NCBI GenBank assembly: GCA_013396525.1
Contig: VWYX01000353.1
Location: 592,405-656,404, forward strand
Reading direction: 5' to 3'
DNA: 64,000 nucleotides
DNA from: Chaetorhynchus papuensis
Taxonomy: Eukaryota > Chordata > Aves > Passeriformes > Rhipiduridae
Under the pieces are notes generated by a model. The model did no database searches, had not been told where the DNA came from, and saw nothing but the letters and a program-made list of their open reading frames with translations. The position numbers and the translations under genes are program-made. Positions 1-12,346 of this stretch are shown here, in pieces. Numbering within the stretch: the stretch's first letter is position 1; the number at the start of each line of letters is the position of its first letter.

Positions 1-524
1 ATATGCTTTAGTTTTGAAAGTTCATCAAAAAGTAGTTATACAGAAATAATGATTAAATAAAAAAATTTATTCAGGTACTTCATACTGTATTTCAGAGCAA
101 TTCTGATTTGGTTATATTTTGGCTATATTTTAATTTTTTTCAAAATCAAATCCTGAGTGCATCTACCTCTAGTTATGACTAGAGGAGCATAACTGCATAG
201 TTAAAAAATATAACAAAACAACCCACAAAAGGGACAGACTCCAACAAACCAGTAATGAGACAATGAACAAAAACACTTTTATTCACTTTTCAGCCCCTCT
301 AGACAACTCAAATTATGCATGACGTATAGAAAAATGACAGCAAAACATTTAAGTTCTCTCAGGCCTGAGCAATATCTTCCTTAAACCTCGGGTTTTCAAC
401 AGACCCTTGCCTGGAATGCTAGTTTTACACACGACCTGTTTAATCGAAGTGGCCAAGATCACCCACTGGCAGTGTGATGTTCAGCTTCCTCCCAGCTGGA
501 GCACAGCGGTGCCGCCTGCCTGTG
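1..524. other. AT-rich left flank, no gene recognised
   Basis: This edge segment is AT-rich and shows no recognisable exon or repeat. Its right part forms the downstream side of the coding-like patch at 525-728 on the - strand and includes a possible polyadenylation signal at 278-283. Confidence 0.5.
278..283 (-). terminator. possible polyadenylation signal (AATAAA, - strand)
   Basis: The - strand reads GTGAATAAAAG here, followed by a T/G-rich stretch (TGTTTTTGTTCATTGTC), which is the usual arrangement of an AATAAA signal and downstream element. It lies about 240 bases past the stop of the coding-like - strand frame at 525-728. AATAAA is common by chance in AT-rich DNA, so this is only suggestive. 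Confidence 0.25.
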
Positions 525-728
525 TCACAGCGCTCCCGCAGGACGTCCCAGTTCAGCTGGGATCACAGTTTCAGCTTTGAAGCCCACCAGGCACGTTTTG
601 AGCAAGCCGTGCAGCCCCCGAGGCCAGAGCTGAGAGGCAGTGTAGTGACTCTGCATGGGGCAGGACACAAAGAACTCATCAGAGCTCATGCCAGCTGCAA
701 TGCAGATGTTCTGTGTGGCCTCCTTCAC
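525..728 (-). other. unrecognised coding-like patch (possible retrocopy or terminal exon)
   Basis: On the - strand, about 67 codons are open to a TGA, with codon third positions that look like real coding sequence (peptide pieces such as QNICIAAGMSSDEFFVSCPM). An in-frame TGA sits just upstream and there is no ATG start. A second frame slightly downstream on the - strand (about 420-520) is also open, after a possible CCCAG splice acceptor. I do not recognise the protein. It could be the decayed 3' end of a processed gene copy, the last exon of an unidentified - strand gene, or chance in a locally GC-rich patch. The + strand is also open over much of it, which weakens the case. Confidence 0.2.
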
Positions 729-3700
729 TCCGTTCAGTCAGGCTGCCTGGCTTTGTAAGACGTAAAAATGGCTAAATCTTATTTTCATCTTTGCTTTCAG
801 AAATACCGTGTTGGGTAGGTTGTCAAAAGTCAGTGCTTAAAAGATGCAATGTACTTAAGGGTATTTCTAAAGTACCTTCTGTGCCACAGTGGTTGCTGTT
901 ATCTTGTTCTGCAGCAATCATGCTGTGGCAGCTGGACTTGTGAGAGAAGCTGTACAGTTATAATCAGATCAATAAGTTCAAAAGTATACTGTTATCTCTT
1001 CCTGCCTATCCATGAGAACAACAAAATAGCATGTCTTACATCTTTAGGTATTCCATTCACTTGTACAGTAATTCCTCATATACGTTCACAATATGTGAAG
1101 TGCCCCAGGCGACACATTTCTGTGCTGGCTCATTGTGTATTCTGGTAGCACCACGAGAATCCAACAAACTGTTACAAACTTACATACTCTGGTATATACA
1201 ATAATGTCTGGCCTCGATGGGGTTAGTTAAATCTACCGGTGCCTTGAGAGGCACAGTTGAGCATTTAGGCAACATTTCTGTGTAATGTGGTTGTCTTAAA
1301 ACTCTCCTTGCTAACACAAGAGCTCTGTTAAACAAATATCCATCAGCACAAAGCCTTTTGGTAGGAAAAAATCAAGTTCTTGTCCCCTTGTGCGTAAAAC
1401 ATGCACACACAGGAACTCATCCTCTGAACTCAGTGGAGGCCATGATGTGGTTTAACTTTCATGTTTGCATGGATATTTACTGTACTGGGATGAACAAAAA
1501 TGTAATGACCAAAGTGTCTGAAATGACTGGCAGCTGGAAAAATTGGTCCAAAACTACAGAGCTTGTTTGTCAAGCCTGCTGGTGACAGGCACCCCATCTG
1601 CACCAGCACAGGCTAAATCATCTAGAGGACAGCACAAACAGCTGTAAGTGCCTGAGAGCCTTACACTCTTGTGTAATGGACACAATAGAGGTGACAAAAT
1701 TTGCTTGTAGATTTCCATTTGTTTCCTTGCTTTAAAGGAGCATCAGAGGACCACTGAACCTAGAAGACACTGGGATAGTCACGCAAAACTCTGTGAGTGA
1801 CCTCAGCAAAGCAACGACTTTGCTAAAGAAAAAGAGGGTGTTCCTTATCTTTTAAGCAGTGAAAAGGAAGAAAGGCAGCCAAAGGTAAGGAGACAGAATC
1901 AAACACAGTTTAAGGAATTTAGGGGGTGAATTGGAAGATGAGTGTTTATGGAATGAGGAATCTAATTGTATTTTTCTATTGCATCTTCTTAAAGTGAGTT
2001 TATTTGAAACCAACACTGCTTCTGAGAGGCAACTGTATAAAAAACAGTGTTTGGGGATGACTGGCATGAATTTCTGGGTGACCTTGGCTTTCTTCAGTTT
2101 TGGACAGTTTTGGGTCCACTTAATGTAGAGAACAGGAGAAAAAAGTAAGCACACTACTAGTCTTGGCTACCTACATAATAAGGCCAGGCTAAAGTGAAAA
2201 GGGAACATGACAATGAAATTATTTAGTTTACACAGAAGAGGAAAGATCTTGTGACAGGACCCAGAGGACTATGACATTTCAATTCTATATTTGGAGTTTA
2301 TTGAAACAGAAACTAGAACAATTAACTTTGAAAGCAAACAAACAAAATGCAGAATGTTAAACATTAGAATTAAAAAAGGTTGTAAATGCTTCTCCTCCCT
2401 ATGCAAAATGCCCTTACAGAATGATCCTTTTCTTCATATTTGTTGCTGTTGTAAAAACAACTCCATGGCTGGCTTGCAAGCATCGTACATTCCCACTGCA
2501 CAGGCCACTACTTAGGATATGTCCCGCCCTCACTCTGGAGGTCTGACTGAGGAATTGATCTTTCCCCTCTGCAGTAGCCTCCAAACTGGTATACACATTT
2601 ACCTCTTGCTGTCCCTCTCCACATCTCCTTCTCAAGGGAGCTTTTCTGACCTGGTGCTAAGGGTGGAGGGCACAGGCCTGGTGTTCCCATACCTGGAGCA
2701 GTTGGTGAGGAGCATGGATACCCTCATTGCAGACATCATCTGAGCAGGCGTGGAGTGGCTAGGACAGAGTCAATGACACTGGTATTCTCATGTTCTTTCC
2801 ACTCCCATTGGTCATTCTGATAACATTTTCATCTGAATATATGCAGCTAGGAAGAACTGCAAGGAAAATACTACTCTGCAGCACTTAAAGTGCATTCAGA
2901 GCCCTTCTGCTGGTACAAGGCAGTGAAGAGCTCTGCTTGCAACAGAAGAGCGTGAGAAAGTAGAAAAGTATTTGTGCAAATGACTTTCATATAATAAACC
3001 TAGAAAATGTAACTGAAAGACAATAAGAAGGATCTAGACCACCTAAACAAAGAGATTATTCACTGTGTTAAAATAAGAGAATGATCTTGAGAGACAACAG
3101 GGATACAATTAAAAAAGTTTGTAGGAAGAGGAAGACCTGAGAATGGAAGTTCAAATGCTTTAACATGAAGTGTGAAGAAGAGGGGGACCAGCAAGATGCC
3201 AGAGAAATGATGTGAAGCATCACAAAATGAAATAATTACTTAAAGTAAAAAAGGAATACAGATGCTGTCATGAGGTCATGAGGTATTTCACTTTGTTCCT
3301 GTTGAGCACACTCAAAGACGAATGTCCATGTTGTTGCAGCCTGTCTGGGCACTTTTTGATTACCATTGATTCTTATCCATTTCTCAGCAGTGACCAGTGA
3401 GTGTGAGCAATCAAACTGGCTACAAAATCCATAAATCTCTGTTATCTCTGAATAACTGCTGCAAGGGGATTATGTCAGCAAATAACTGTAGACAGGGAGA
3501 AGCAGAGAATTTGCTGATCAATTTCTTCCTCATGACATTCAAATTTGCCTTTTAAGCAGGAACCAGTATATTTACAAGACTTTGGTCTTCAAACGTTTTC
3601 CTGTATCCTTGCATCAGGCAACCTGCTGTATTATTAACAATATTAATAAAATAATATATTAATAAATAGATACCTCTGTTTCATTGTAACACTTCTGCCA

Positions 3701-4080
3701 AGACACAGTAGTGAAGAACATGGCTGAGATACAAACAGTTGAATAAATGGTTGAATACATAGCTGAACAAATAACTCAGTCAGCCCAGATTCTACCTAAA
3801 CTTTAGGGAAGCTGATAGGTTTGGTAACCTGGTGAGCTGAGTATCAAGCTTTGCTACTGCCTAAAAGGTCCTGTTCCTTTCCTCTGTTTGCATTCTCTGT
3901 CACTAATGTTCTCCTGCTGCTTAACCTGTACTGGCACGAGGGCCCACTGGACCTCTCCAAGAGTCAATTTAATTCCCTCACATGGCAGAAAACAACCCAG
4001 CTGTGCACTTTCTCATGAAAGACCTAATGAGCAGCACCACCAGGCAGGAAGAGAGGAAGGGAAAGAGCAGGAGCAGAGGT
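729..4080. other. intergenic 5' flank, nothing recognised
   Basis: About 3.3 kb of AT-rich sequence. The open frames are short, overlap on both strands, and lack splice borders or family resemblance. No RNA gene or repeat family was recognised. Confidence 0.6.
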
Positions 4081-4840
4081 AAGGAAAGTGCTGGATTCTG
4101 CACCTGGGATGGGGCAGCCCTGGGTGTATGTACAGACTGGGGAATGAGATGCTGGAGAGCAGCACCACATAAAGGGACCTGGGGGTCCTGGTTACTGACA
4201 AGTTGAATTTGAGTCAGCAGTGCCCTGGCAGCCAGGAGGGCCAACCCTGTCCTGGGGCATTGGCCGAGCATCACCAGCCAGGCAAGGGAGGGGATTGTCC
4301 TGCTCTGCTCTGCACTGGGGTGGCCCCACCTTGAATATTGTGGGCAGTTTTGGGTGTCACAGTGTAAGAAAGATATAAAGCTATGAGAGAGTGTCCAAAG
4401 GATGGTCACAAAGATGGTGAAGGGCCTTGAAGGGGAAGCCATATGAGGAGTGGCTGATGGCACTTGGTCTGTTCAGCCTGGAGAAGAGGAGACTGAGGGG
4501 AGACCTCACTGCAGTTACAGCTTCCTCATGAGGGGAAGAGGAGGGGCAGGCACTGATCTCTTTTCTGTGGTCACCAGTGACAGGACCTGAGGGAATGGCC
4601 TGAAGCTGTGTCAGGGGAGGTTTAGGTTGGATATCAGGAAAAGGTTCTTCACCCAGAGGGGGGTGGGCACTGGAACAGCTCGCCAGGGAAGAGGTCACAG
4701 CACCAGCCTGACAGAGTTCAGGAAATGTTTGGACAATGCTCTTGAGCACATGGTGTGACTCCTGGGGATGGTGCTGTGCAGGGCCAGGAGTTGGATTTGA
4801 TGATCCTTATGGGTCCCTTCCAACACTGTTCTGTGATTCT
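4081..4840 (+). mobile_element. CR1 LINE, 5'-truncated copy
   Basis: This is the 3' end of a Chicken Repeat 1 non-LTR retrotransposon in sense orientation. Typical CR1 blocks appear in order: a degenerate end of the reverse-transcriptase frame (about 4085-4380), CTGTTCAGCCTGGAGAAGAGGAG (about 4468-4490), a 3' UTR block with GGAGGTTTAGGTTGGATATCAGGAAAAGGTTCTTCACCCAGAG (about 4616-4658), and the end GATGATCCTTATGGGTCCCTTCCAAC followed by CTGTGATTCT at 4831-4840. CR1 ends in such an octamer-like repeat rather than a poly(A) tail. The frame is broken by stops and small deletions (one near 4258-4268), so it is inactive. Like most CR1 copies it lacks its 5' part. The subfamily resembles those abundant in passerines, but I did not assign it. 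Confidence 0.92.
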
Positions 4841-7800
4841 CTGCTTGCCTGCTTTCACTGTGAGCCAAAATCAGAGACCTGAGCCAAAGTGGGATTAAGA
4901 CATGAGTCTTTGTTCTCTGGAGTGGAGCAAAATCACAATATCACTAATGCTTACAGGGTTCTGTGAATGGGACAAGGAGAGAGAGTCTGGGTTTTTACTA
5001 TGCTGGGATTGATTTTAACTTCAATGGGATCAAATCTTCTACTGCGCAGAACAGTAATGTATTTTTCCTGTTTTCTTCATTTTGTGCCATTCTTCCCCAC
5101 TCATTACTTATAATGGGACTATGCAGAGGATTAAAGACACTAAAAATCTAATTGCAGTCTGGACTGAATTTAAGGAGAAGTAAAAAATCGTGGAGGGTGC
5201 AGCTGAGCTGGATTTCTCCAGCACAGTTTAACAAGATGCTTTGCTTGAATATTTACGGTGCTATTGAGGCCTATTCTTCCTGAAGCTTTTAACTAATTTT
5301 TGCAGTTAGTGAGAACTTATGGCCCTTGGCACAATTTTTAGCATGCTAGAAAATAGAAAAAGAAATTAGAAAGTTGAGCATAAACAATGAAAATTGAATG
5401 TAGGTTTGCACTGTGAAGATGACAGATGATTACAGGCACTCAACTATCAGTTAATTTAGAAATTATCAGTTTGTGCTTATTTTTCATGTGATCTCATTTA
5501 TCACAGAAATGGTTGCTTGGATGCTATGCTTTGAAATTTGAAACTTTCTCCAGAAAAAGAGCAATTGTGAAAAGGTTTTTTGAACATATTTTCTTTTTGG
5601 CAGCCTCTCTATAGTGAAATTATTGATGCTAAATGGTTTTCTTATATCAAGACTTCATCTTACAAGCACTTATACCTAGACTGAATTTATGATTTATGTT
5701 AGATCTCTGAGTGAAGTTAAGCATGTGTAAGATGTATGTATTCAGCTGATCTTAAACTCCTGTTAACTTTCCTAATATTTTCTCCTTGCTCCTGGCAATT
5801 ACATTTCCAAGTTACTGTTTGGATCACGGAAATAATTTTTCAGTGGTCACTAGCTTTCACCACTGAACAAACATGGAGACTCATGTAAAATGGAAGCTGT
5901 GTGTGTCAGAGCTGAGTTGCTTAAAACCCCAGTGAGATGATGAATAGTGAGCATTACATGCCCGCACGGAACCTCAGCCAAGTCCTTTCAAATCCCAGTC
6001 CGTGGCAATTTTTAGCAAGTCTTGTGACTTTCACATTTTCTGTGTCAGGGTAGCCTTAAACACTTTTAGACTATTCCAAGTGATGCAGATGGAACTGAGA
6101 TTCTGGCTGCAAGCACTGGAGATCACTCCTGACAGTCATGGCTTGCTGCTTTTGGCAGAGGCCATCCCTGCGCGACCTTGCCTCGTGCTGAGCAGGACAG
6201 TGGCTGGCTGCCGTAGGGAGCAGCCAGTGAAGAACACCTGAGTGAGAGGGAGGAGCAGGGAGGGGTAAGCAGAGTAGAGAGCCCTTAGTCCATGCAATGG
6301 GAGCAGCCACTGGAAGGAACGGGTCAGGGAATCTCAAACAGGAAATCAATACTAAACTTGTATTTCAGAAAGAGGAGATTTATAGCTTTCTGCTAGAAAT
6401 TCGGAAATATTCACTTATACCTGTGAATAGAAATACTTAGCTGGATATTTCTGATATTACCTGTAGTTTTTTGAATATTATATACTGAAGAATCTTTCTT
6501 GTGAATTTGACACCCAGGAGGCCTGACACTTTATCCACCTATATCCTTTTCCTAAATCACTAGTTAATGCCAGGGGAGCTAGTCCCCATGTGCAATAGTC
6601 CTGACTTAAATTTCTGAAGTGTCAGAATGTGGCCAGGTAAGTCAGTAGACATGTAAGCCCAGAGATGTAGAGGGATCCTGATTCAAAAGATAACAGGAAT
6701 CATGTTCCTTGCACTCTAGCTGTGATTGAGGAAAGTATTTACATCCTAAGAAATGGGCATTACATGCTATTGTCATGAAAAGAAACCACAAATTAGAGAA
6801 AAATCCAGCTCACTCCTCAGAACATCTGGGGAAAGCAGATGGACAGAAGGCTGATTCCCAGGACTATACAGGGGGCAGAGTGATCCGCCTGCCCTCTGCT
6901 GATACCCCCCTTCATTTGTTGCCCACTTGTCCTGAAGTCTTGGGACCCATGAATGGTTTGGGGGTTGCAGAAAGGATGAATTGACTCTGAGACATTGGGG
7001 AAATGTGAGGATAAAGACCCCACTTAAATGCCTGAAAGGAGAACATGATGTTGGAGGGAGAGCACGATTACTCGCTGTGCTGAAGGTAACTGAGGGAGCA
7101 GAGGGTGGGAACAGAGAAGATTGCTTTGTTCTAGTGTGGGATTCTCCAGGGAGGTATGAGCTCCACATTATAATGCCACCATTAAGCCAGATTTTTATAA
7201 AATCGTTTTAATCAAGCCTTCTAGGAATACACATAAAACTCTGACAAAAATACCCTCACTAGGAATCTGAGAGAAGTTGACAACCATGCAAATGCCACCC
7301 ACATAGCTGGTGGTTGTGGGCCCAGAAATCAGGGCATGCCAAAATCTGCAGGACAGTACCTTGTAACAATAAAGCAAATCTCCTCTTCCGTTGATGACAT
7401 CACTGTGGCTCCCAGGCTGGTGGTAGGGTCTCTGCAATCCTCCTTTGAGTGTACCAGCTCCCTGAGTATCCCTCTCCATTGGATGGAAGAGACCTACCCC
7501 ACAGACAGCTGCAGGGACTACCCATGGTTTTCTGATGTCCTCTAGCCAGATTCGTTGGCTTGCTAGAGGTTTTGCAGCACAGGCTGGCTGGAGCAGGGCC
7601 TGAGGATGTGAACTGGTATGCTGGGAAGGAGGGAGCACAAGCAGCCTGTCTCCAGAGAGGAAAGATGGGAGTTCCTCTGTGCTTGATAAGCACAGATCTA
7701 TCACAGCAGGGTACAGGCAGTTGGAGTACTCTTTTCTTGCTCAGGATAACCCAGGAGTCTAATTTAGGCAACTACAATCCTAGACATAAAACTAAAATGC

Positions 7801-8640
7801 AGTGTGTGTGACCACTGAGGTCCTGCGTGAGGTATTCAATCACTTTGATGGCATTTTTCTTTGTCTGCAAACTGATAGGTTTAGTTTGGGAAAAAAAAAA
7901 AGTATTTTAAAGCTGAATAAAAACCAGCACTTCAGAAAATATATACTCTACCCTTCCTTGCTGTTTATAGGCCTCTAATTTGGTAGTGCTGCTGCAGCTG
8001 CCAAACTGTGTAGATTGGCTCAAAGTTATTGTAACAACATTCAGTTCTTATATATGAGGCAGTGTGAGAAGAACTGTCTTTTCAAAAATAGTTAACTAAA
8101 GGTGGAAGATAAAATAGATGACTTATAAACAGATATTTTTACCTAAAAGAACTTGATTATATTAGAAGTTCTGGTCTATAAAGATAACAGAGTTTGTCAA
8201 CTGTTCCCATCTGTCTTGTCCCTGTCCTGTGTCAGTAGGGGGAAGTAGTAACTAAGACCTTCTGTGGCTTAGATACTGAGTGCTTTCATTGGAGTATTTT
8301 TGTCCACCCTCCTTTCTCTCCCTCTTTGACATCAGCAAGAAGTTTTATTTATATTCTGCTGTGAGCTATTATATCTACTACGGAAAATTACTGACAACTG
8401 TTTTGTCAGTGACGCTTATGTCCAAGTAAATCTGCTTATTTTACAACATTTTTTGTTAATCTGGATAAAAATATTGCAGGTGCTTCTCCCTGAAAGATAT
8501 TAATGTTGTTTCAATTAGGCTAATCACTGTAGCAGCAGTTTTCTAAAAATTGCAGTGATGGTGGCTTTGAGGCATGCAGCATGAGCAAGAACACCTCTCA
8601 TTCCCCATCCAGACCTCAGGCTATGTCTCCAAATCCTGTG
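4841..8640. other. intergenic 5' flank, nothing recognised
   Basis: About 3.8 kb of moderately AT-rich DNA upstream of the proposed CPED1 promoter. Several open frames near 6770-7210 and 7200-7810 occur on both strands over the same bases and show no family resemblance or splice pattern. No repeat family was recognised. Confidence 0.55.
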
Positions 8641-8690
8641 CCTGCTCCGAGCAGAGCCAGTTTAGCTCCACCCTCTCAGCAGTCCAGCCC

Positions 8691-8700
8691 TTATTTATAT
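8691..8700 (+). promoter_or_regulatory. CPED1: candidate TATA element of CPED1 promoter
   Basis: TTATTTATAT lies in a locally GC-richer patch (about 8580-8850), with a CCACCCTC (KLF/GC-box-like) element about 20 bases upstream. About 30 bases downstream begins a segment that ends in a strong splice donor (8853), only 0.7 kb before the start codon. The position fits a TATA-type promoter, but no transcript evidence is available from sequence alone, and the real start could lie further upstream. Confidence 0.38.
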
Positions 8701-8722
8701 GAAGTCTGTGGTCCAACTGGCT

Positions 8723-8852
8723 TCAGATGGCGTGTGTATGTGCGTGTGCCTGCCTCCTGAGTGTGTGAGACGAGCTGGGATCATGAGCCAGGGTTGTTCC
8801 AAGTGGTTTTAATCAGCAGCCCATTAGAGGGGAACGGAAAACTTCAAACAGG
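8723..8852 (+). other. CPED1: candidate non-coding first exon of CPED1
   Basis: The segment ends at ACAGG|GTAAGA, a near-consensus splice donor, and starts about where transcription from the TATA element at 8691-8700 would begin. It contains ATGs but no long frame, as expected of a 5' UTR exon. It would be joined to the acceptor at 9337-9338. The left end is an inference from TATA spacing. Confidence 0.38.
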
Positions 8853-9338
8853 GTAAGAACCAAGTAAGTAAACCTAACTTTTAACTTGCAATCTGGACAA
8901 AACAAATGCAAATGAAAATCTTCATAGTCTGTCAGTTTTCAGATAAATTATCACTTTTAGAGAGAAAGCTGTGCATTCTAACAGGAAGGAGGAAATTTAA
9001 AAGGACTGGAATGAAGGAAACTGTAAAAACAAAGTGGGAATTGAGAATGCAAGAGAGACAAAACAGCAAACGATTGTTCATAAAGTTGGTACACTCTCTT
9101 ACTTTTTTCAGCTGTGGACAGGACATGTTAAGCTTTAACCTCTTGCTTTCTTGAATACTATTGTCTGGCTGAGTAAGTAGTTCCTTTTGCAAAGGGGGTG
9201 AAGATTTCTGCTCCTCACCTGTCTGCTGGCAGGTTTGTTTTCCTGAGAGCATGGAGTGGGAGAGCTCTCCACAGCTCCTTGCAGGATGCCACATGTCATG
9301 CTGCTGTTTGCTGCTGCTCACTTCTTGTTTTTTCACAG
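8853..9338 (+). other. CPED1: candidate intron 1 (5' UTR intron) of CPED1
   Basis: It starts GTAAGA and ends in a pyrimidine tract TTGTTTTTTCACAG. Nothing else is recognised in these 486 bases. Confidence 0.38.
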
Positions 9339-9561
9339 GTTGTTCCAGTACCTCCATGGGAAGGTGTTCCCCAAACCTCTGCTCCTCTGGAATTCGTGAC
9401 TTCTTGCCTGAAACCAGGAAAACACCCAGCAGCAGAAATGGAAAAATTCACGCTAGTTTTGGGTAAAACGTGCCTTTGACTTATTTTACCCTGGCAAGAC
9501 GTGACTACTTGGACTGCATCTGCAATGTGGCGAAGGGCAAAGTGAGGCTGGCAAAGAGGCC
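9339..9561 (+). other. CPED1: 5' UTR part of CPED1 exon 2, with upstream ATGs
   Basis: The acceptor TTTTTTCACAG precedes this segment and it runs directly into the start codon at 9562. It contains two out-of-frame upstream ATGs (9356 and 9438); the second opens a 13-codon frame ending in TGA. An in-frame TGA at 9502-9504 with no intervening ATG in that frame shows that translation of the main frame cannot start further upstream within this exon. Confidence 0.5.
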
Positions 9562-9813
9562 ATGGTTTGTGGGCAAGCCCCCAGATGCCGCAGGCTTTGT
9601 CGCCCTCGCCCCTTCCTTCTGGCCTTAGTGGTGGCCCTCTGTCTGTTCTGCCAGACCCTGACTCCTCTCATGACCAGCAGCATCCTTTCGGCAGTTGTTA
9701 ATGGGATTGCACCCAACAAACTGACTAAAACACAGCAAGGAAGATACAAGGAGGTCTCCCCCAGCACTATTCACTGCTTCCTCCCTGGCAGCAATTCAGA
9801 GACAGTGAAAAAG
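9562..9813 (+). CDS. CPED1: CPED1, coding exon 1 (start codon, signal anchor)
   Basis: This exon encodes the N-terminus of cadherin-like and PC-esterase domain-containing protein 1: 84 codons from ATG to AAG, ending in phase 0 at donor AAG|GTAAGT. The start codon has a strong Kozak context (GCCATGG) and an in-frame stop 58 bases upstream. The peptide begins MVCGQAPRCRRLCRPRPFLL: five arginines, then a hydrophobic run at residues 18-33, then QTLT. This is the same layout as the mammalian protein, which starts MVC, has an arginine-rich stretch, then RPFL and a membrane segment. It would act as a signal anchor or signal peptide sending the protein into the secretory pathway. The rest of the exon (residues 35-84) is poorly conserved. 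The molecular function of CPED1 is not established. Confidence 0.93.
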
Positions 9814-10706
9814 GTAAGTCAGCTGAAGCAGAGTGCTGAGCAATAATTAGCAAAGCGAGGGATAGCAAGTCTGGCAGGATCATCTGAGTCCAGCTAAAAT
9901 TAGCCTAAGCTTGGAAGTCTGGGATCTGTATACAAACAAATGGGTGATCTAATGACAGCGGCATATGCGCAAGCACATTCCCATTACCAACTCCTCAGTG
10001 CGCTGTTATTAACACAGGAATCCTGAAATCTTCAACTGAAATATGGCATTGCTCTGTGACTCCAGCAAGATTTCAGTTTGCTGCACAGACCATACTTTAT
10101 TTTGGCTTTGGGAATTGGTTTAGAGGCTTTACAGTACAGGCACGTAAATCAGGAGCCAGTGGGGTTTCATGGAAGTGACTGAGGCTGTTAATTGGCACAG
10201 GGACTGCAGCTGCCCTGTATTAAAGTTATCTGCTCGTCAGCTCTGAAATTTACTGGGATTCTGCTGAGCAGCTGAATTTAACTGCATTTGAGAAATAAAA
10301 GAAACACTTTTTATATTTTCAAATCATACTATATACTTTGGAATCTCTGTCTCACAAATTTTACTGTCTCCGTAGGTTACCTGACTTCATGTTTATTTTG
10401 TATAGGGTTCCTAGGATGGGTGTTAAAAGCTAACAAATGGAGACACTGTTATTTTTGTTGGAAAATGTAGTTTGTTAAATGGTCTCCAGACTGAGGTAGT
10501 TATGTTTACTCTGGAATCTGTGATCAGCACTAGCACAAATGTTTCAGGTTTCCTTCAGTCCTATAGAGGAGCTGCTAACAGTGCAGCAGATACCACACTG
10601 TCAAATTATCATTATGGTAACATTTTATATACAACTGTAGCAGAACTGTAAAAAATCTCTGACCTCACGGATTATGGACAGCCACCACATAAAGCAGTTC
10701 ACATTT

Positions 10707-10724
10707 AAAAAAAAAAAAAAAAAA
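10707..10724 (+). repeat. A18 homopolymer
   Basis: Eighteen consecutive A residues in an AT-rich part of the intron. No retrocopy body is recognisable upstream of it. Confidence 0.9.
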
Positions 10725-12305
10725 GTACAAGGCTGCTTCTTTGATAAGACAGAGTTCACAGTCTAAAAGGTCAGCAATATTGATTTTAGGAGAGCAGCTG
10801 TAAAGTGCATCTTCTGCAACAATCAAAAACAGATATGTGGAATAACTGTGGCATGAACTCTTTAACCTTAACTCTTAAAATACTGGGTTTTTTCCTTATG
10901 GCACATGCTGCATTTGTCATAATTTTATATTTGAATGACCTTTTAGTACACTAGGTGCCCAGATTCAGATTTGATCTGCAACATGACATAAATAATTACA
11001 TCTTAAAGGGAAATAAGCACAGCTGACATTTAAGGGTTGCATTATGTTACGTCTATAGGCACAGTCCTTTCTTTTTCACTCATTGCTATTGTAATGGCAA
11101 AGAACATTTCATACCTTGGGCTACTTAATGTCTGTAAGAACTGGTGAAATAATGGCAGAGTTTTCCTAGTATGCTGTTTGGCTGGAAATATCTGTAATAC
11201 CTTCTTTTGCAAATTGCCTGTGAAAAAAAATGCGGATTGACATCGAACTAGGTGTGCTGGCCATTTGAAATGAGAAGAAAGCTTTTGTTTTTACAACATG
11301 CTGTACTTACTGCTCTCCAGCATGTGGTTGGATATGACTATCACATGCACGTGCTGGACCTGTAGTACAGATGTGTGTGCATTAACCCTTACAGGTATGT
11401 TTTCCAGGGCTGTGCTACCTTAACACATTCCTTTTCAAGTTCTTAGGACCACCCAGAGCTGGCTCTCTCTTTGTCTTGAATTTTTTCTCTAGAGCATGAT
11501 GAACAAAATGTCTTGCACATGTTGGGATGTTACTCTAAGTTGCTCTCTGTTTCCCAGCTTTCTCTGCTGCTTGTGTGGACTGAATAATAATCTCAGAGAA
11601 CAGAAAAGACAAACAACACCAAAAATCTCCACCACTTTGCTTTGAAAATGTGTTCTTGAACTGTGTGTTTTCATCCACTGCTTATTAAGATAGCTGAAGT
11701 GTTATCTGGCTTGATTTTATTGGGCACTCAGTAACATCTAAGATAGATGTCACGGTTGAAACTTTACACTATTTTATTTTACAGTCACGTGCCCATGACA
11801 GTAGCTAGTTTGGAAACAACTTTTCATTAAAGCTCTGGTTAAAATCTTCATGTATGAATCTGGAAAAATACTTTAAAATATAGTTATTCACATTTGTAAT
11901 TACCTAGTCATACATGTATTCTTATTCTATAAACAGTCCAGCAAGAAAATTTAAATGCATTAAAAATAATCTGTAATAACTCTTAAAAAATACAGTTAAA
12001 CAGTGACTTAAAGTAAACACTGCATCATGTCTGATTAAATTAAAGTTCATTAATAAATTTTAAGGAAAATAAGAGCCTGCTGGAGATAGTATTCTTTAGG
12101 TAACACATAGTGTTTATGGGTTTTGACCACTGCAGATTCTCTTCTGGGTAGGGGCAGGTTTTGTTCTTGCTTCCTTCAGAAAAACCATCAGTACTGTGTT
12201 GAGTCTGTTGTGAGAATTTGGTTCTGATTGTTATTACAGGGGCAAAATCCCTTTCCAAAGTCCGATAATTTCTTCATTCAGAGTATGCATAGTACTAAGT
12301 GCTTC

Positions 12306-12346
12306 AAAAAAAAACCCCACAAAACCAAACCAAAAAAAACCCCCCT
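12306..12346 (+). repeat. A/C-rich low-complexity tract
   Basis: The sequence is built from runs of A separated by CC to CCCCCC blocks. It is the complement of the T/G composition seen at 39423-39559 and 54189-54309. Confidence 0.8.

Noticed and set aside
525..728. Identification of the - strand patch as ING3 or TSPAN12, the expected upstream neighbours.
   Set aside because: The peptide does not match what I know of either protein, so no name was given.
3978..4749. - strand frames of 161 and 122 codons.
   Set aside because: They are antisense to the CR1 element.
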